A stretch of DNA of 30,999 nt from CAIZGX01 sp044371675 (GTDB lineage: Bacteria > Bacteroidota > Bacteroidia > Flavobacteriales_D > Sanyastnellaceae): positions 1 through 30,999 of the forward strand of contig JBILTF010000018.1 in NCBI GenBank assembly GCA_044371675.1, given 5' to 3'. Positions 9,249 to 17,076 of this stretch are shown piece after piece. The notes under the pieces are model-generated. The model did no database searches, was not told where the DNA came from, and was given only the letters and a program-made list of their open reading frames with translations. Each line of letters opens with the position of its first letter. Position 1 is the first letter of the stretch. A program made the position numbers and the translations under genes.

Positions 9249-11693
9249 TTATGCCTCGTTTACAATTATACGCTTCACGCGTTGGGGAATACTCGTGAGT
9301 ACCTCGTAGGCTATCGTTTCGCAGTCGGCTGCGAAAGCAATGATGGGGTGTTCTTCGTTAAAAATTACAGCCTCGTTACCTTCCTTTGCCTCAAGGCTCG
9401 AAATGTCTACCATGGCCATGTCCATGCACACACGTCCTACGACAGGACAGGCTTTGCCGTTGATGAACACTTTTCCTTTTCCGTTGGAAAGAGATCGGCG
9501 AAATCCATCTGCGTAGCCAATCGGAAGAACGGCTATCTTCATTTCTTGGTTGGAAGTAAATGTTCTTCCGTAACCCACGCTTTCATTTGGAAGAACGGTT
9601 TTAATTTGAACAATGCTGGTTTTTAGGCTTCCGACATTTCGTAACATTTTTTGTTCCTCTTCGAAGGCTGAAACTCCGTAAAGACCAATACCCAGGCGAA
9701 CCATGTCGAACTGAGCGTTTTTCCAGCGTTGAATTCCACCTGTATTTGCGGCATGAAGGGTGGGAGAATAACCTAGAACTGATGATATTTGTGCGCAACG
9801 ATTTTCAAAATCGTTGATTTGATCTTGCGTGAAGGCATCATGACTTTCATCTTCCGAAGCGGCAAAATGGGTGAAGATGCTAGTTATTTCAATGTTTGAA
9901 TTTTCACGAAGTAATTCAAGCAATTCAATGGTTTCATTGCTTTTGAATCCAAGACGGTTCATGCCGGTATCGAGTTTCAAATGCGCTTTGAAAGTTTTTT
10001 CTGCATTGAATTCTTTAGCAGCTTTCGCGAACGCATTGAATGATCGAATTGAAAACAATTCAGGTTCTAAACGATGTTTGAAAAGCGGAGCGAAGTCGGT
10101 AACATTCGGTTCAAGAACTAAAATGGGAAGTGAAATTCCTGCTTCGCGAAGTTGAACGCCTTCGTCTGCATAAGCTACGGCCAACGCGTCAATTCCACAA
10201 TTGGCAAGGCAGACAGCCACTTCAACAGCGCCAATGCCGTATCCATTTGCTTTCACCATTCCCATGAGTTTTACATTGGGGTTCAGTAACGAACGGAAAT
10301 AATAGTAGTTGTTGGCAAGGGCGTTCATGTTCACCTCGAAAATGGTTTCTTGGTGCTGCTCTTGCAGTGCGCTCACTATTTTTTCGAAATGAAATTTCCG
10401 AGCGCCTTTGATGAGCAGGGCATTCGAATCGATTTTATTTGAAAGCAGAAATTCGACAAGTTCTGCGGTGCCTTGAAAGCACGAGAAATTTCTTGGTAAT
10501 TTATTTTTATGTTGAAGGAAAACTTCACCAACAGCATAAATGTTGTCGATTTGAAATTCATTCATGAGTTCTACAACACGTGAGATCCAGATCTCATCGT
10601 TCATTCCGCTTTGTAAAATATCGGAAATGATAACGCTTCGTTTTTTTGCTTGAATGTTCAAGTTGAAATGCTGAAGCGCAAGTTTCAATGAGGTCAAATC
10701 GTTGCTGTAACTGTCGTTCAACAATTGCATTCCGCCAATCCCTTTCAATTGTTGCATGCGCATTTCAACGGCCATTAGCTGCGGCGCTTTTTCTGACAAT
10801 TGAGTCATTGAAAGTCCATGTTGCAAGGCTGTTGCAGCGGCAAGCGCGAAATTATCGATGGATATAGTGTCAATAAACGGAATCTCTGCTGAAGAGGTTT
10901 TTCCTTTCCAACTAAAAGAAATAATTGAATGTGTTGAAGAGGATTTTATTTCTCGAATGGAAAAATCGTCTTGTGTTTGATTTCCAACTCGAATGATATT
11001 CCCACTAAAATTTAAGTCAAGGTTTGAAGGAATAATGAGTGTATCGCAGGAACCGAATAGCTTCATTTTTTCATGAAGTAATTCGCTTTGTGAAGCGAAG
11101 TTTTCAGCATGGGCGCTTCCTAAAAATGTGAAGACACCTGTTGTGGGTTGAATGATGTGTTGAAGCGCATTCATTTCTCCGGGAAGAGAAATTCCCGCTT
11201 CAAATATTCCCAAATTGTGCATGGATTCAAGCTGAAGCACAGCAAGTGACACGCCAATTTGTGAATTGAAACTTTTCGGACTTCGAGCAATACAAAAATC
11301 ATCGGCAAGCAATTGATTGATCCATTCCTTCACAATGGTTTTCCCATTGCTTCCAGTAACCCCAATGATGGGAATGTTGAATTGTTTTCTGTGATGAGCT
11401 GCAATTCTTTGAAATGCAGTTGTTGTGTTTTCAACATGAATAACTGCGCATTCGCTTGGTAAATCGACTGCTTTAGAAACGATGAACGTTCTGATTCCTT
11501 TTTGAAAAGCACTTTCAACAAACGAATGTCCGTTGAAGTGCTCGCCTATTAATGGAATGAATAGCGTGTGTGCTGCATCTATGGTGTGGCGCGTGTCGGT
11601 ACAAATGGAATGAATAAAGTTCTTACTGTTCCCCTCTGAGATTTCACCACCAACAATGTGGGACAGTTCAGAAATAGAAAGATTCAATTTCAT
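9249..11693 (-). CDS. murF-alr: Bifunctional MurF ligase / alanine racemase fusion
   Basis: This 814-residue fusion joins two steps of D-Ala-D-Ala use in peptidoglycan synthesis. The N-terminal half (about 1-440) is UDP-MurNAc-tripeptide:D-Ala-D-Ala ligase, with the Mur substrate-binding start, the ATP loop GVTGSNGKT (111-119) and the Mur central and C-terminal domains. The C-terminal half (about 455-814) is alanine racemase, starting at FEVNMNALANNY. The PLP lysine is Lys481 in MVKANGYGIG, and the catalytic Tyr708 is in SVGYGRTF; their spacing matches single-domain racemases. I know the fusion as common in Bacteroidota, so it is not an assembly artefact. The start ATG overlaps the lspA stop (ATGA), indicating translational coupling. 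Activity acts in the cytoplasm. Confidence 0.95.
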   Translation of the reverse strand: MKLNLSISELSHIVGGEISEGNSKNFIHSICTDTRHTIDAAHTLFIPLIGEHFNGHSFVESAFQKGIRTFIVSKAVDLPSECAVIHVENTTTAFQRIAAHHRKQFNIPIIGVTGSNGKTIVKEWINQLLADDFCIARSPKSFNSQIGVSLAVLQLESMHNLGIFEAGISLPGEMNALQHIIQPTTGVFTFLGSAHAENFASQSELLHEKMKLFGSCDTLIIPSNLDLNFSGNIIRVGNQTQDDFSIREIKSSSTHSIISFSWKGKTSSAEIPFIDTISIDNFALAAATALQHGLSMTQLSEKAPQLMAVEMRMQQLKGIGGMQLLNDSYSNDLTSLKLALQHFNLNIQAKKRSVIISDILQSGMNDEIWISRVVELMNEFQIDNIYAVGEVFLQHKNKLPRNFSCFQGTAELVEFLLSNKIDSNALLIKGARKFHFEKIVSALQEQHQETIFEVNMNALANNYYYFRSLLNPNVKLMGMVKANGYGIGAVEVAVCLANCGIDALAVAYADEGVQLREAGISLPILVLEPNVTDFAPLFKHRLEPELFSIRSFNAFAKAAKEFNAEKTFKAHLKLDTGMNRLGFKSNETIELLELLRENSNIEITSIFTHFAASEDESHDAFTQDQINDFENRCAQISSVLGYSPTLHAANTGGIQRWKNAQFDMVRLGIGLYGVSAFEEEQKMLRNVGSLKTSIVQIKTVLPNESVGYGRTFTSNQEMKIAVLPIGYADGFRRSLSNGKGKVFINGKACPVVGRVCMDMAMVDISSLEAKEGNEAVIFNEEHPIIAFAADCETIAYEVLTSIPQRVKRIIVNEA

Positions 11694-12367
11694 GCAGAAG
11701 GATCAACTTCAGTGACGGCTTCTTCAATGAGTACTTCTTCTTCTTCTTCATCCTTGAAGAAACGTCTTTGAAAGAGTAAGATGAGAATAATTCCAACCGA
11801 GATAGAAGCATCTGCAATGTTGAAAATAGGAGGGAAGATTTCAGCTCTTTCTCCTGCATGAATAGGCGACCACAAAGGGAAGTCGAATTCCTTGGTAAGG
11901 TGTATCATGTCAACTACATTTCCCATGAGAAAAGGAGCATAACCTTCTGTAGAAAATGCTGCAGTATCTGAATAGGCCAAGTAATCTTGATAGTGAGGAT
12001 CAAAGGTTGACCCTTTGTCGAAGCACATGCCGTAAACAGCGCTGTCAATGATGTTCCCCAATGCACCAGCTACAATGAGTGCTAAGCAGAATAGGTATCC
12101 TTGGTGGGTTTTCTTTTTTGTAAGCTTGTAGATGTATATAATTATTGCCGTAACAACAATTATTCGAAAAATACTCAGAGCTAATTTGCCGCTTGTTCCA
12201 GGGAACATCCAACCGAATGCCATACCCGGGTTTTCAACGAATTCTAAATCGAGCCACCCGGAAATAAGCTCTACATTTTCTCCATAGAGAAAATTGAGCT
12301 TTATCCATATTTTTAAAATTTGATCAAGCGTAACAACGCTTAAAATAGTTAAGAGTACTTTTCTCAC
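11690..12367 (-). CDS. lspA: Lipoprotein signal peptidase (signal peptidase II)
   Basis: This is an inner-membrane aspartic protease that removes signal peptides from prolipoproteins after lipidation. It has about four membrane segments and the family motifs TLDQILKIWIK, ENPGMAFG, GALGNIIDS, GNVVDMIHL (catalytic Asp153) and FNIADASISVG (catalytic Asp186). At 225 residues it is longer than the usual 150-170: an insert at about 115-147 and 163-178, and a strongly acidic tail from KDEEEEE to the end, explain the difference. The start is GTG at 12367; no in-frame ATG exists before residue 49, and this start gives a standard N-terminus. It sits 11 bases after the DksA-like gene and overlaps murF-alr by 4 bases. 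Confidence 0.95.
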   Translation of the reverse strand: MRKVLLTILSVVTLDQILKIWIKLNFLYGENVELISGWLDLEFVENPGMAFGWMFPGTSGKLALSIFRIIVVTAIIIYIYKLTKKKTHQGYLFCLALIVAGALGNIIDSAVYGMCFDKGSTFDPHYQDYLAYSDTAAFSTEGYAPFLMGNVVDMIHLTKEFDFPLWSPIHAGERAEIFPPIFNIADASISVGIILILLFQRRFFKDEEEEEVLIEEAVTEVDPSA

Positions 12368-12378
12368 TATACGAGATC

Positions 12379-13455
12379 TTACTGCATGTTTTTTGCTTCA
12401 ATGCTAAGGGTAGCATGAGGCACCAAACGCAAGCGTTCTTTAGGAATGAGCTGTCCTGTAACACGACAAACACCGTATGTTTTGTTCATGATACGAAGAA
12501 GAGCGTTCTCTAAGTTCTTAATGAATTTTTCTTGACGAGAAGCCAATTGAGCAACCTCTTCGCGGCTGTTCGTGTCGCTTCCGTCTTCCATCATTTTAAA
12601 TGTTGGGGAAGTATCGTCAGTACTGTTGTCTCCTTCTCTTGAAAGAGACTCTTTTAACTCTTCGAAATCTGAACGCGATTGTTCTAATTTTTCTTTGATT
12701 AAAATTTGGAATTCTTTCAGATCGCTGTCTGAATAACGTAATCCTTTGACTGGTTCTGCTGGCATCTTCACTGGTTCTTTTTTAATCTCTAGAGCAGGTT
12801 TATAAACGGGAGCAGTAATCTTTGCCTCGGGTTTCTTCACGGTCGCTGGTTTAGCGATAACTGCTGGAGTTGGTTTAACTTTCTTTACTTTTAATTTCTT
12901 TACAGGCACAACGACTTTCTTCACTGGCGCAACTACTTTTTTCGCAGGCGCAGTCTTCTTGACAGGCGCTGTTTTCTTAACTGGCGTAAAGACCTTCTTC
13001 GCAGGCGCTGCTTTTTTCGCAACTACTTTTTTCGCTGGAGCTGCTTTCTTTGTAGGCACTGCTTTTTTAGCAACTATTTTTTTAGCTGGTATTGCCTTTT
13101 TCGATGGCGCTACTTTTTTGGCAACGGCTTTCTTAGCAGGCGTTGCTTTTTTAGATGGCGCTGCTTTCTTAGCTGGAGCTGCTTTCTTAGCTGGAGCTAC
13201 TTTCTTAGCTGGAGCTACTTTCTTAGCTGGAGCTGTTTTCTTAGCTGGAGCTGCTTTTTTCGCTGGAACTGCTTTCTTAGCCGGAGCTGCTTTCTTTGCA
13301 GGCACTGCCTTTTTTGCAACGACCTTTTTGACAGACGCTACTTTCTTAGCAGGAGTAGCTTTTTTAGCAACTATCTTTTTCGCTGGAGCAGCCTTCTTTG
13401 CAGGGGTAGATTTTTTCGCAAGAACTTTTTTGGCAGGCGTAGATTTTTTTGCCAT
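12379..13455 (-). CDS. DksA/TraR-like protein with a long histone-H1-like Lys/Ala/Pro tail
   Basis: The protein (358 residues) has two unlike parts. Residues 1 to about 235 are almost only Lys, Ala, Pro, Val and Thr, built from 5-6 residue units of the type AAPAKK, with 33 KK dipeptides in the first 192 residues. This resembles histone H1 tails and bacterial H1-like nucleoid proteins. Residues 238-358, from LRYSDSDLKEF, form the DksA/TraR-type domain: a coiled-coil pair and the C-terminal phrase YGVCRVTGQLIPKERL. Only one of the four zinc Cys (Cys330) remains. I recall a short tail-less form of this domain (about 125 residues) between ileS and lspA as normal in Bacteroidota; the basic tail is the odd part. 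RNA polymerase and DNA binding are inferences. It begins 5 bases after ileS. Confidence 0.9.
   Translation of the reverse strand: MAKKSTPAKKVLAKKSTPAKKAAPAKKIVAKKATPAKKVASVKKVVAKKAVPAKKAAPAKKAVPAKKAAPAKKTAPAKKVAPAKKVAPAKKAAPAKKAAPSKKATPAKKAVAKKVAPSKKAIPAKKIVAKKAVPTKKAAPAKKVVAKKAAPAKKVFTPVKKTAPVKKTAPAKKVVAPVKKVVVPVKKLKVKKVKPTPAVIAKPATVKKPEAKITAPVYKPALEIKKEPVKMPAEPVKGLRYSDSDLKEFQILIKEKLEQSRSDFEELKESLSREGDNSTDDTSPTFKMMEDGSDTNSREEVAQLASRQEKFIKNLENALLRIMNKTYGVCRVTGQLIPKERLRLVPHATLSIEAKNMQ
12880..13455 (-). repeat. Coding tandem repeat, mainly 18-bp units encoding AAPAKK-like hexapeptides
   Basis: The DNA for the basic tail of the DksA-like protein is an imperfect tandem array. The clearest stretch is 13150-13290, where the plus strand repeats GCTTTCTTAGCTGGAGCT with single-base changes, a period of 18 bases or six codons. 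Shorter 15-base units (VAKKA type) interrupt it elsewhere. Lys is nearly always AAG or AAA and the array keeps frame throughout. Such an array could gain or lose units by slippage or recombination without breaking the frame. Confidence 0.85.
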
Positions 13456-13460
13456 GGGTT

Positions 13461-16400
13461 TTATAGGTTTTTGGTTAATAGTAAACGTACCACTTCTTCA
13501 CCTTCCCATTCAACCGCGACACCCCCATCCATTTCTGGAACAAACTCAAGCGAAGAAGCAAGTACTTGACTGCTAATATATTCAGAATTGTTTTTCAAAA
13601 CATCATTCAGGTAGTTTTCTCCTGAAACTTTAACAATTATTTTATCTGTAACCTCGAAATTAGTTTCTTTTCTGAGGTTCTGTATGCGATTCACTAACTC
13701 ACGAGCATAGCCTTCCTCCTTCAATTCAGGGGTAATGGTAACATCTAAGGCAACCGTTAGAGGTCCTTGGTTCGCGACTTTCCATCCAGGAATGTCAACA
13801 GGAATAATTTCCACGTCTTCGGCTTGAAGAAGAATTGATTCTTTAGTCCAGAGGAATTCTCCTGTTTTCTCAATCGAAGAGATTATTTCTTGCGCATTGT
13901 CCAAGGCGAATTGTTGGATTTCCTTCATGAATTTCCCGCACTTCTTTCCGAGTGTTTTGAAATTCAATTTAAGATCCTTCACAATTTTGGTGGTTTGCTC
14001 ATCAACACACTTAACTGCTTTCACATTTACTTCACTGCAAATAAGATCTGCAAAACTTTCGATAAGAGACTGGGTAGTTTCATCGAGAACAGGAATACGT
14101 ATTTCAGCAAGAGTTTGACGAACCTTGATGTTTTCTTTTTTACGAATGGAAAGTGCCATGCTAGAAATGCGTTGAGCCAAATCCATGCGTGCTTCCAAGT
14201 TTTCATCTCTGAAACTTCCGTTTTCTAATCGAGATAAATGCACCGACTCATTGTTGTTGTTCAAGCTTTGGAACAACCAATCCGAATAAAACGGCGCAAA
14301 CGGACTCATGAGTTGTGCAACTTGTTTCAAGCAAGCATGAAGTGTAGCGTACGCTGAACGTTTATCATCAGTCATTTCACCGTGCCAGAATCTTTTACGT
14401 GCAAGACGAACATACCAATTGGAAAGATGATCGTTCACAAACGATTCAATGGCTCGCGCTGCTGGTGTAGGATCAAATGCATCGAGATTTTTTTGAACAT
14501 CGAGCGTGAGCGCATTCAGTTTACTTAAAATCCATTTATCCAATTCAGAGCGATCTTCAACAGCAGGATCATTCGCAGAAGCCTCGTAACCATCAATGTT
14601 TGCATACAATGCAAAGAAAGAATACGTGTTCGAAAGCGTTCCGAAGAATGTGCGCTGAACTTCAGCTATTCCCTCTGTATCGAATTTCAAATTATCCCAC
14701 GGATCTGAATTGGTGATCATATACCAACGCGTTGCATCGGGGCCGTATTTACCAAGTGTTTCAAACGGATCAACCGCATTGCCCAGACGCTTTGACATTT
14801 TGTTTCCGTTCTTGTCTAAAACAAGTCCATTTGAAATAACATTTTTATAAGCAATAGAATCGAAGCACAACGTTGCAATCGCATGCAAGGTGTAAAACCA
14901 TCCTCTTGTCTGATCCACTCCTTCTGCAATGAAATCTGCTGGGAAGGAAAGGTTGTTGTCTATTTTCTCTTTGTTCTCGAAAGGGTAGTGCCATTGCGCG
15001 TATGGCATAGCTCCACTGTCGAACCACACGTCTATCAAGTCCGCTTCGCGGTGCATTGGTTTCCCGCTAGGACTTACCAAGACTATTTTATCTACGTATG
15101 GTTTGTGTAAATCGAACAAGTTATAATTCTCAACCGAATGGTCGTTCGGTTGGAAGTTTTCAAGTTGATTCGTTTCTGAAATTCCGGCTGCAACACTTTT
15201 CTTTATTTCTGTTTGAAGTTCTTCAACAGAGCCAATGCAGATCGACTCTGTTCCATCTTCGGTGCGCCAGATAGGAAGTGGAATTCCCCAAAAGCGGCTG
15301 CGTGAAAGGTTCCAGTCGTTGGCATTTTCCAACCAATTACCAAATCTTCCAGTGCCCGTAGATTCTGGCTTCCATTGAATGGTATTGTTCAATTCTACCA
15401 AACGATTGCGTTTTTCTGGAACCTTAATGAACCAAGAGTCTAAAGGATAATAGAGAATAGGTTTATCAGTTCTCCAGCAATGGGGATAGTTGTGCGTGTA
15501 TTTTTCTTTCTTGAATAATTTCCCTTCGGTTTGAAGTTTCAAAACAATACGTTCGTCAACACTCAAATATTGAAGCTTGTCGGTGTCTTTAATAATTCCT
15601 CCAAGACTAGCTTTCTGCTTTACCAATTCAGCCGCTTTTTCTTCATCAGAGCAGTACGCTTCTTTCACAAACTCTTCACCGAATAAGAATTTACCATCTT
15701 GCACGTTAGGAAGGAAACGTCCTCTGCGATCAACAAGGGTAAGGTTGCCCATACCGTTTTGTTTCGCTACGCGGAAGTCATCTGCTCCGAAACTTGGGGC
15801 AATGTGAACAATACCTGTCCCATCTTCCGTGGTAACAAAATCGCCGCAAATAATTTTGAAAGCATCGCCATCGGTGGGTTGCACGAACGGAAGCAATTGC
15901 TCATATCGAAGATTCAAAAGTTCTTTTCCCGAAATTTCCGAAACAGTTTTATTTGGAATTTTCTTATCTCCTGCGATGAACTCTTCAAAGTTGTCGCCGT
16001 TCGCTTCCGGAAAATATTTTTCACGAAGGGCAGAGGCTACAATGAAATAAGCACGTTCGTTTCCAAACGGAGTAAGCGATTCCACAACAGTATAATTTAT
16101 TTTTTCTCCAACGGCCAAAGCCACATTAGAGGGCAAGGTCCACGGTGTGGTTGTCCAAGCCAAAACGTAAATAGGTAATTCAGCATTTACATGAAGTAAA
16201 TCATTCGCAGCAATCAATTTGAATTGTGCAACAGCTGAAGAGTCTTTCACTTCTTTGTAGCAACCGGGCTGATTCAATTCGTGAGAACTCAAACCTGTTC
16301 CTGCTGCAGGCGAATACGGTTGAATGGTGTAGCCCTTGTACAAGAGATTCTTCTTGTGCAATTGCTGAATTAACCACCAAACGGTTTCAATGTATTTGTT

Positions 16401-16859
16401 GTCGTAGGTTACATAAGGGTCTTTCATGTCTACCCAATAGCCCATGTCTTTGGTTAGTTTTTCCCAGAGGTCGGTGTACTTCATCACTTCCTTGCGGCAA
16501 GCGTTGTTGTATTCTTCCACCGAAATGGTTTTACCTATGTCTTCTTTGGTAATGCCTAGCGTTTTCTCCACACTTAATTCAATGGGAAGTCCGTGTGTAT
16601 CCCAACCCGCTTTGCGGTGGACTTGTTTTCCAAGAAGGGTTTGGTAACGACAGAAGATATCTTTAATGGAACGCGCCATTACGTGGTGAATACCGGGCAT
16701 TCCGTTCGCGGAAGGTGGCCCTTCGAAAAACACGAACGGCTGTCCGCCTTCGCGTTCAGTGATACTGCGCTGGAAAATGTTTTCCACTTGCCAGTATGCT
16801 TGTATGTCGTTCGCTATTTGTGGAAGCGATATTCCTTTGATTTCCCTGTATTTGCCCAT
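13461..16859 (-). CDS. ileS: Isoleucyl-tRNA synthetase, long eukaryote-like class (IleRS2 type)
   Basis: This cytoplasmic class I enzyme charges tRNA-Ile. It is 1132 residues from the ATG at 16859; the frame is open to a TTG at 16895, inside the terminator hairpin, which I reject. The Rossmann fold carries the signature region GPPSANGMPGIHHV, in which the usual HxGH is GIHH (residues 56-59, codons at 16683-16694). The KMSKR loop is at 687-691. The editing domain is present (WTTTPWTLPSNVAL, and GTGIVHIAPSFGADD), and the C-terminal extension lacks the zinc-finger Cys set of the shorter bacterial form. Length and sequence style place it in the IleRS2 group, known to be less sensitive to mupirocin. 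It heads the ileS-dksA-like-lspA-murF/alr operon and has its own -7 box just upstream. Confidence 0.96.
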   Translation of the reverse strand: MGKYREIKGISLPQIANDIQAYWQVENIFQRSITEREGGQPFVFFEGPPSANGMPGIHHVMARSIKDIFCRYQTLLGKQVHRKAGWDTHGLPIELSVEKTLGITKEDIGKTISVEEYNNACRKEVMKYTDLWEKLTKDMGYWVDMKDPYVTYDNKYIETVWWLIQQLHKKNLLYKGYTIQPYSPAAGTGLSSHELNQPGCYKEVKDSSAVAQFKLIAANDLLHVNAELPIYVLAWTTTPWTLPSNVALAVGEKINYTVVESLTPFGNERAYFIVASALREKYFPEANGDNFEEFIAGDKKIPNKTVSEISGKELLNLRYEQLLPFVQPTDGDAFKIICGDFVTTEDGTGIVHIAPSFGADDFRVAKQNGMGNLTLVDRRGRFLPNVQDGKFLFGEEFVKEAYCSDEEKAAELVKQKASLGGIIKDTDKLQYLSVDERIVLKLQTEGKLFKKEKYTHNYPHCWRTDKPILYYPLDSWFIKVPEKRNRLVELNNTIQWKPESTGTGRFGNWLENANDWNLSRSRFWGIPLPIWRTEDGTESICIGSVEELQTEIKKSVAAGISETNQLENFQPNDHSVENYNLFDLHKPYVDKIVLVSPSGKPMHREADLIDVWFDSGAMPYAQWHYPFENKEKIDNNLSFPADFIAEGVDQTRGWFYTLHAIATLCFDSIAYKNVISNGLVLDKNGNKMSKRLGNAVDPFETLGKYGPDATRWYMITNSDPWDNLKFDTEGIAEVQRTFFGTLSNTYSFFALYANIDGYEASANDPAVEDRSELDKWILSKLNALTLDVQKNLDAFDPTPAARAIESFVNDHLSNWYVRLARKRFWHGEMTDDKRSAYATLHACLKQVAQLMSPFAPFYSDWLFQSLNNNNESVHLSRLENGSFRDENLEARMDLAQRISSMALSIRKKENIKVRQTLAEIRIPVLDETTQSLIESFADLICSEVNVKAVKCVDEQTTKIVKDLKLNFKTLGKKCGKFMKEIQQFALDNAQEIISSIEKTGEFLWTKESILLQAEDVEIIPVDIPGWKVANQGPLTVALDVTITPELKEEGYARELVNRIQNLRKETNFEVTDKIIVKVSGENYLNDVLKNNSEYISSQVLASSLEFVPEMDGGVAVEWEGEEVVRLLLTKNL

Positions 16860-16880
16860 GGAAGGTTTGAAAATAGAGTG

Positions 16881-16888
16881 CAAAGATA
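16881..16888 (-). promoter_or_regulatory. Candidate -7 box for ileS (TATCTTTG)
   Basis: On the minus strand this reads TATCTTTG, a perfect match to the Bacteroidota -7 consensus TAnnTTTG, 21 bases ahead of the ileS ATG. No TTG -33 element is found at 17-20 bases; that position falls inside the terminator hairpin. Transcription would start about 10-15 bases before the ATG, giving a very short leader, which suits the absence of a Shine-Dalgarno. Confidence 0.45.
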
Positions 16889-16893
16889 AAAAC

Positions 16894-16920
16894 AAAAGCG
16901 GAGGGTTGACCTCCGCTTTT
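16894..16920 (-). terminator. Rho-independent terminator of tRNA-Leu
   Basis: An 11-bp perfect stem (AAAAGCGGAGG at 16894-16904 pairing with CCTCCGCTTTT at 16910-16920) has a 5-base loop. It starts 4 bases past the 3' end of tRNA-Leu. On the minus strand it is followed by a T-rich tract, GTTTTTATC, that continues the stem's own TTTT. The stem is symmetric, but no plus-strand transcript is expected to reach it, so its role is to end the tRNA transcript before ileS. Confidence 0.88.
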
Positions 16921-16924
16921 CAAG

Positions 16925-17006
16925 TGCGCATGGAGGGACTCGAACCCCCACGCCTCACGGCACTAGATCCTAAGTCTAGCGCGGCTACCAATTACGCCAC
17001 ATGCGC
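16925..17006 (-). tRNA. tRNA-Leu, anticodon UAG
   Basis: The 82-base cloverleaf folds cleanly. The acceptor stem is GCGCATG with CATGCGC, discriminator A73 fits leucine, and CCA is not encoded. The D arm contains AATTGGTAG. The anticodon stem CTAGA/TCTAG holds loop CTTAGGA, giving anticodon TAG, which reads CUA and likely other CUN codons. A long variable arm (TGCCGTGAGGC) marks it as class II, and the T arm contains GTTCGAGT. It is flanked by a promoter upstream and a hairpin terminator downstream, so it is a stand-alone unit. Confidence 0.97.
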
Positions 17007-17017
17007 ATGTTGCGGTG

Positions 17018-17047
17018 CAAATATACAATGCTTCTTCGAATATGAAA
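17018..17047 (-). promoter_or_regulatory. Promoter of tRNA-Leu (TTTC-N18-TATATTTG)
   Basis: On the minus strand, TATATTTG (17018-17025) matches the Bacteroidota -7 consensus TAnnTTTG exactly. Upstream by 18 bases is TTTC (17044-17047), one base off the TTTG of the -33 element. The -7 box ends 11 bases before the mature tRNA 5' end, the right distance for a stable-RNA promoter with a very short leader. Confidence 0.65.
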
Positions 17048-17076
17048 GTTTTTCTCTTCTGGATTAACTTAAATAG

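Noticed and set aside
13150..13290. Possible CRISPR array from regular 18-base repeats
   Set aside because: The units are contiguous with no spacers and lie in frame inside a coding region.
12959..13576. 205-residue plus-strand frame rich in Phe, Ala and Gly opposite the basic tail
   Set aside because: It is the mirror of the low-complexity AAPAKK repeats; repeat codons remove stops from the opposite strand. It has no start context and it runs into ileS.
15699..16178. 159-residue plus-strand frame inside ileS
   Set aside because: It is opposite conserved ileS coding sequence and has no family resemblance.
16860..16895. TTG start of ileS at 16895
   Set aside because: It falls in the tRNA terminator and upstream of the likely transcription start; the ATG at 16859 gives the normal N-terminus.
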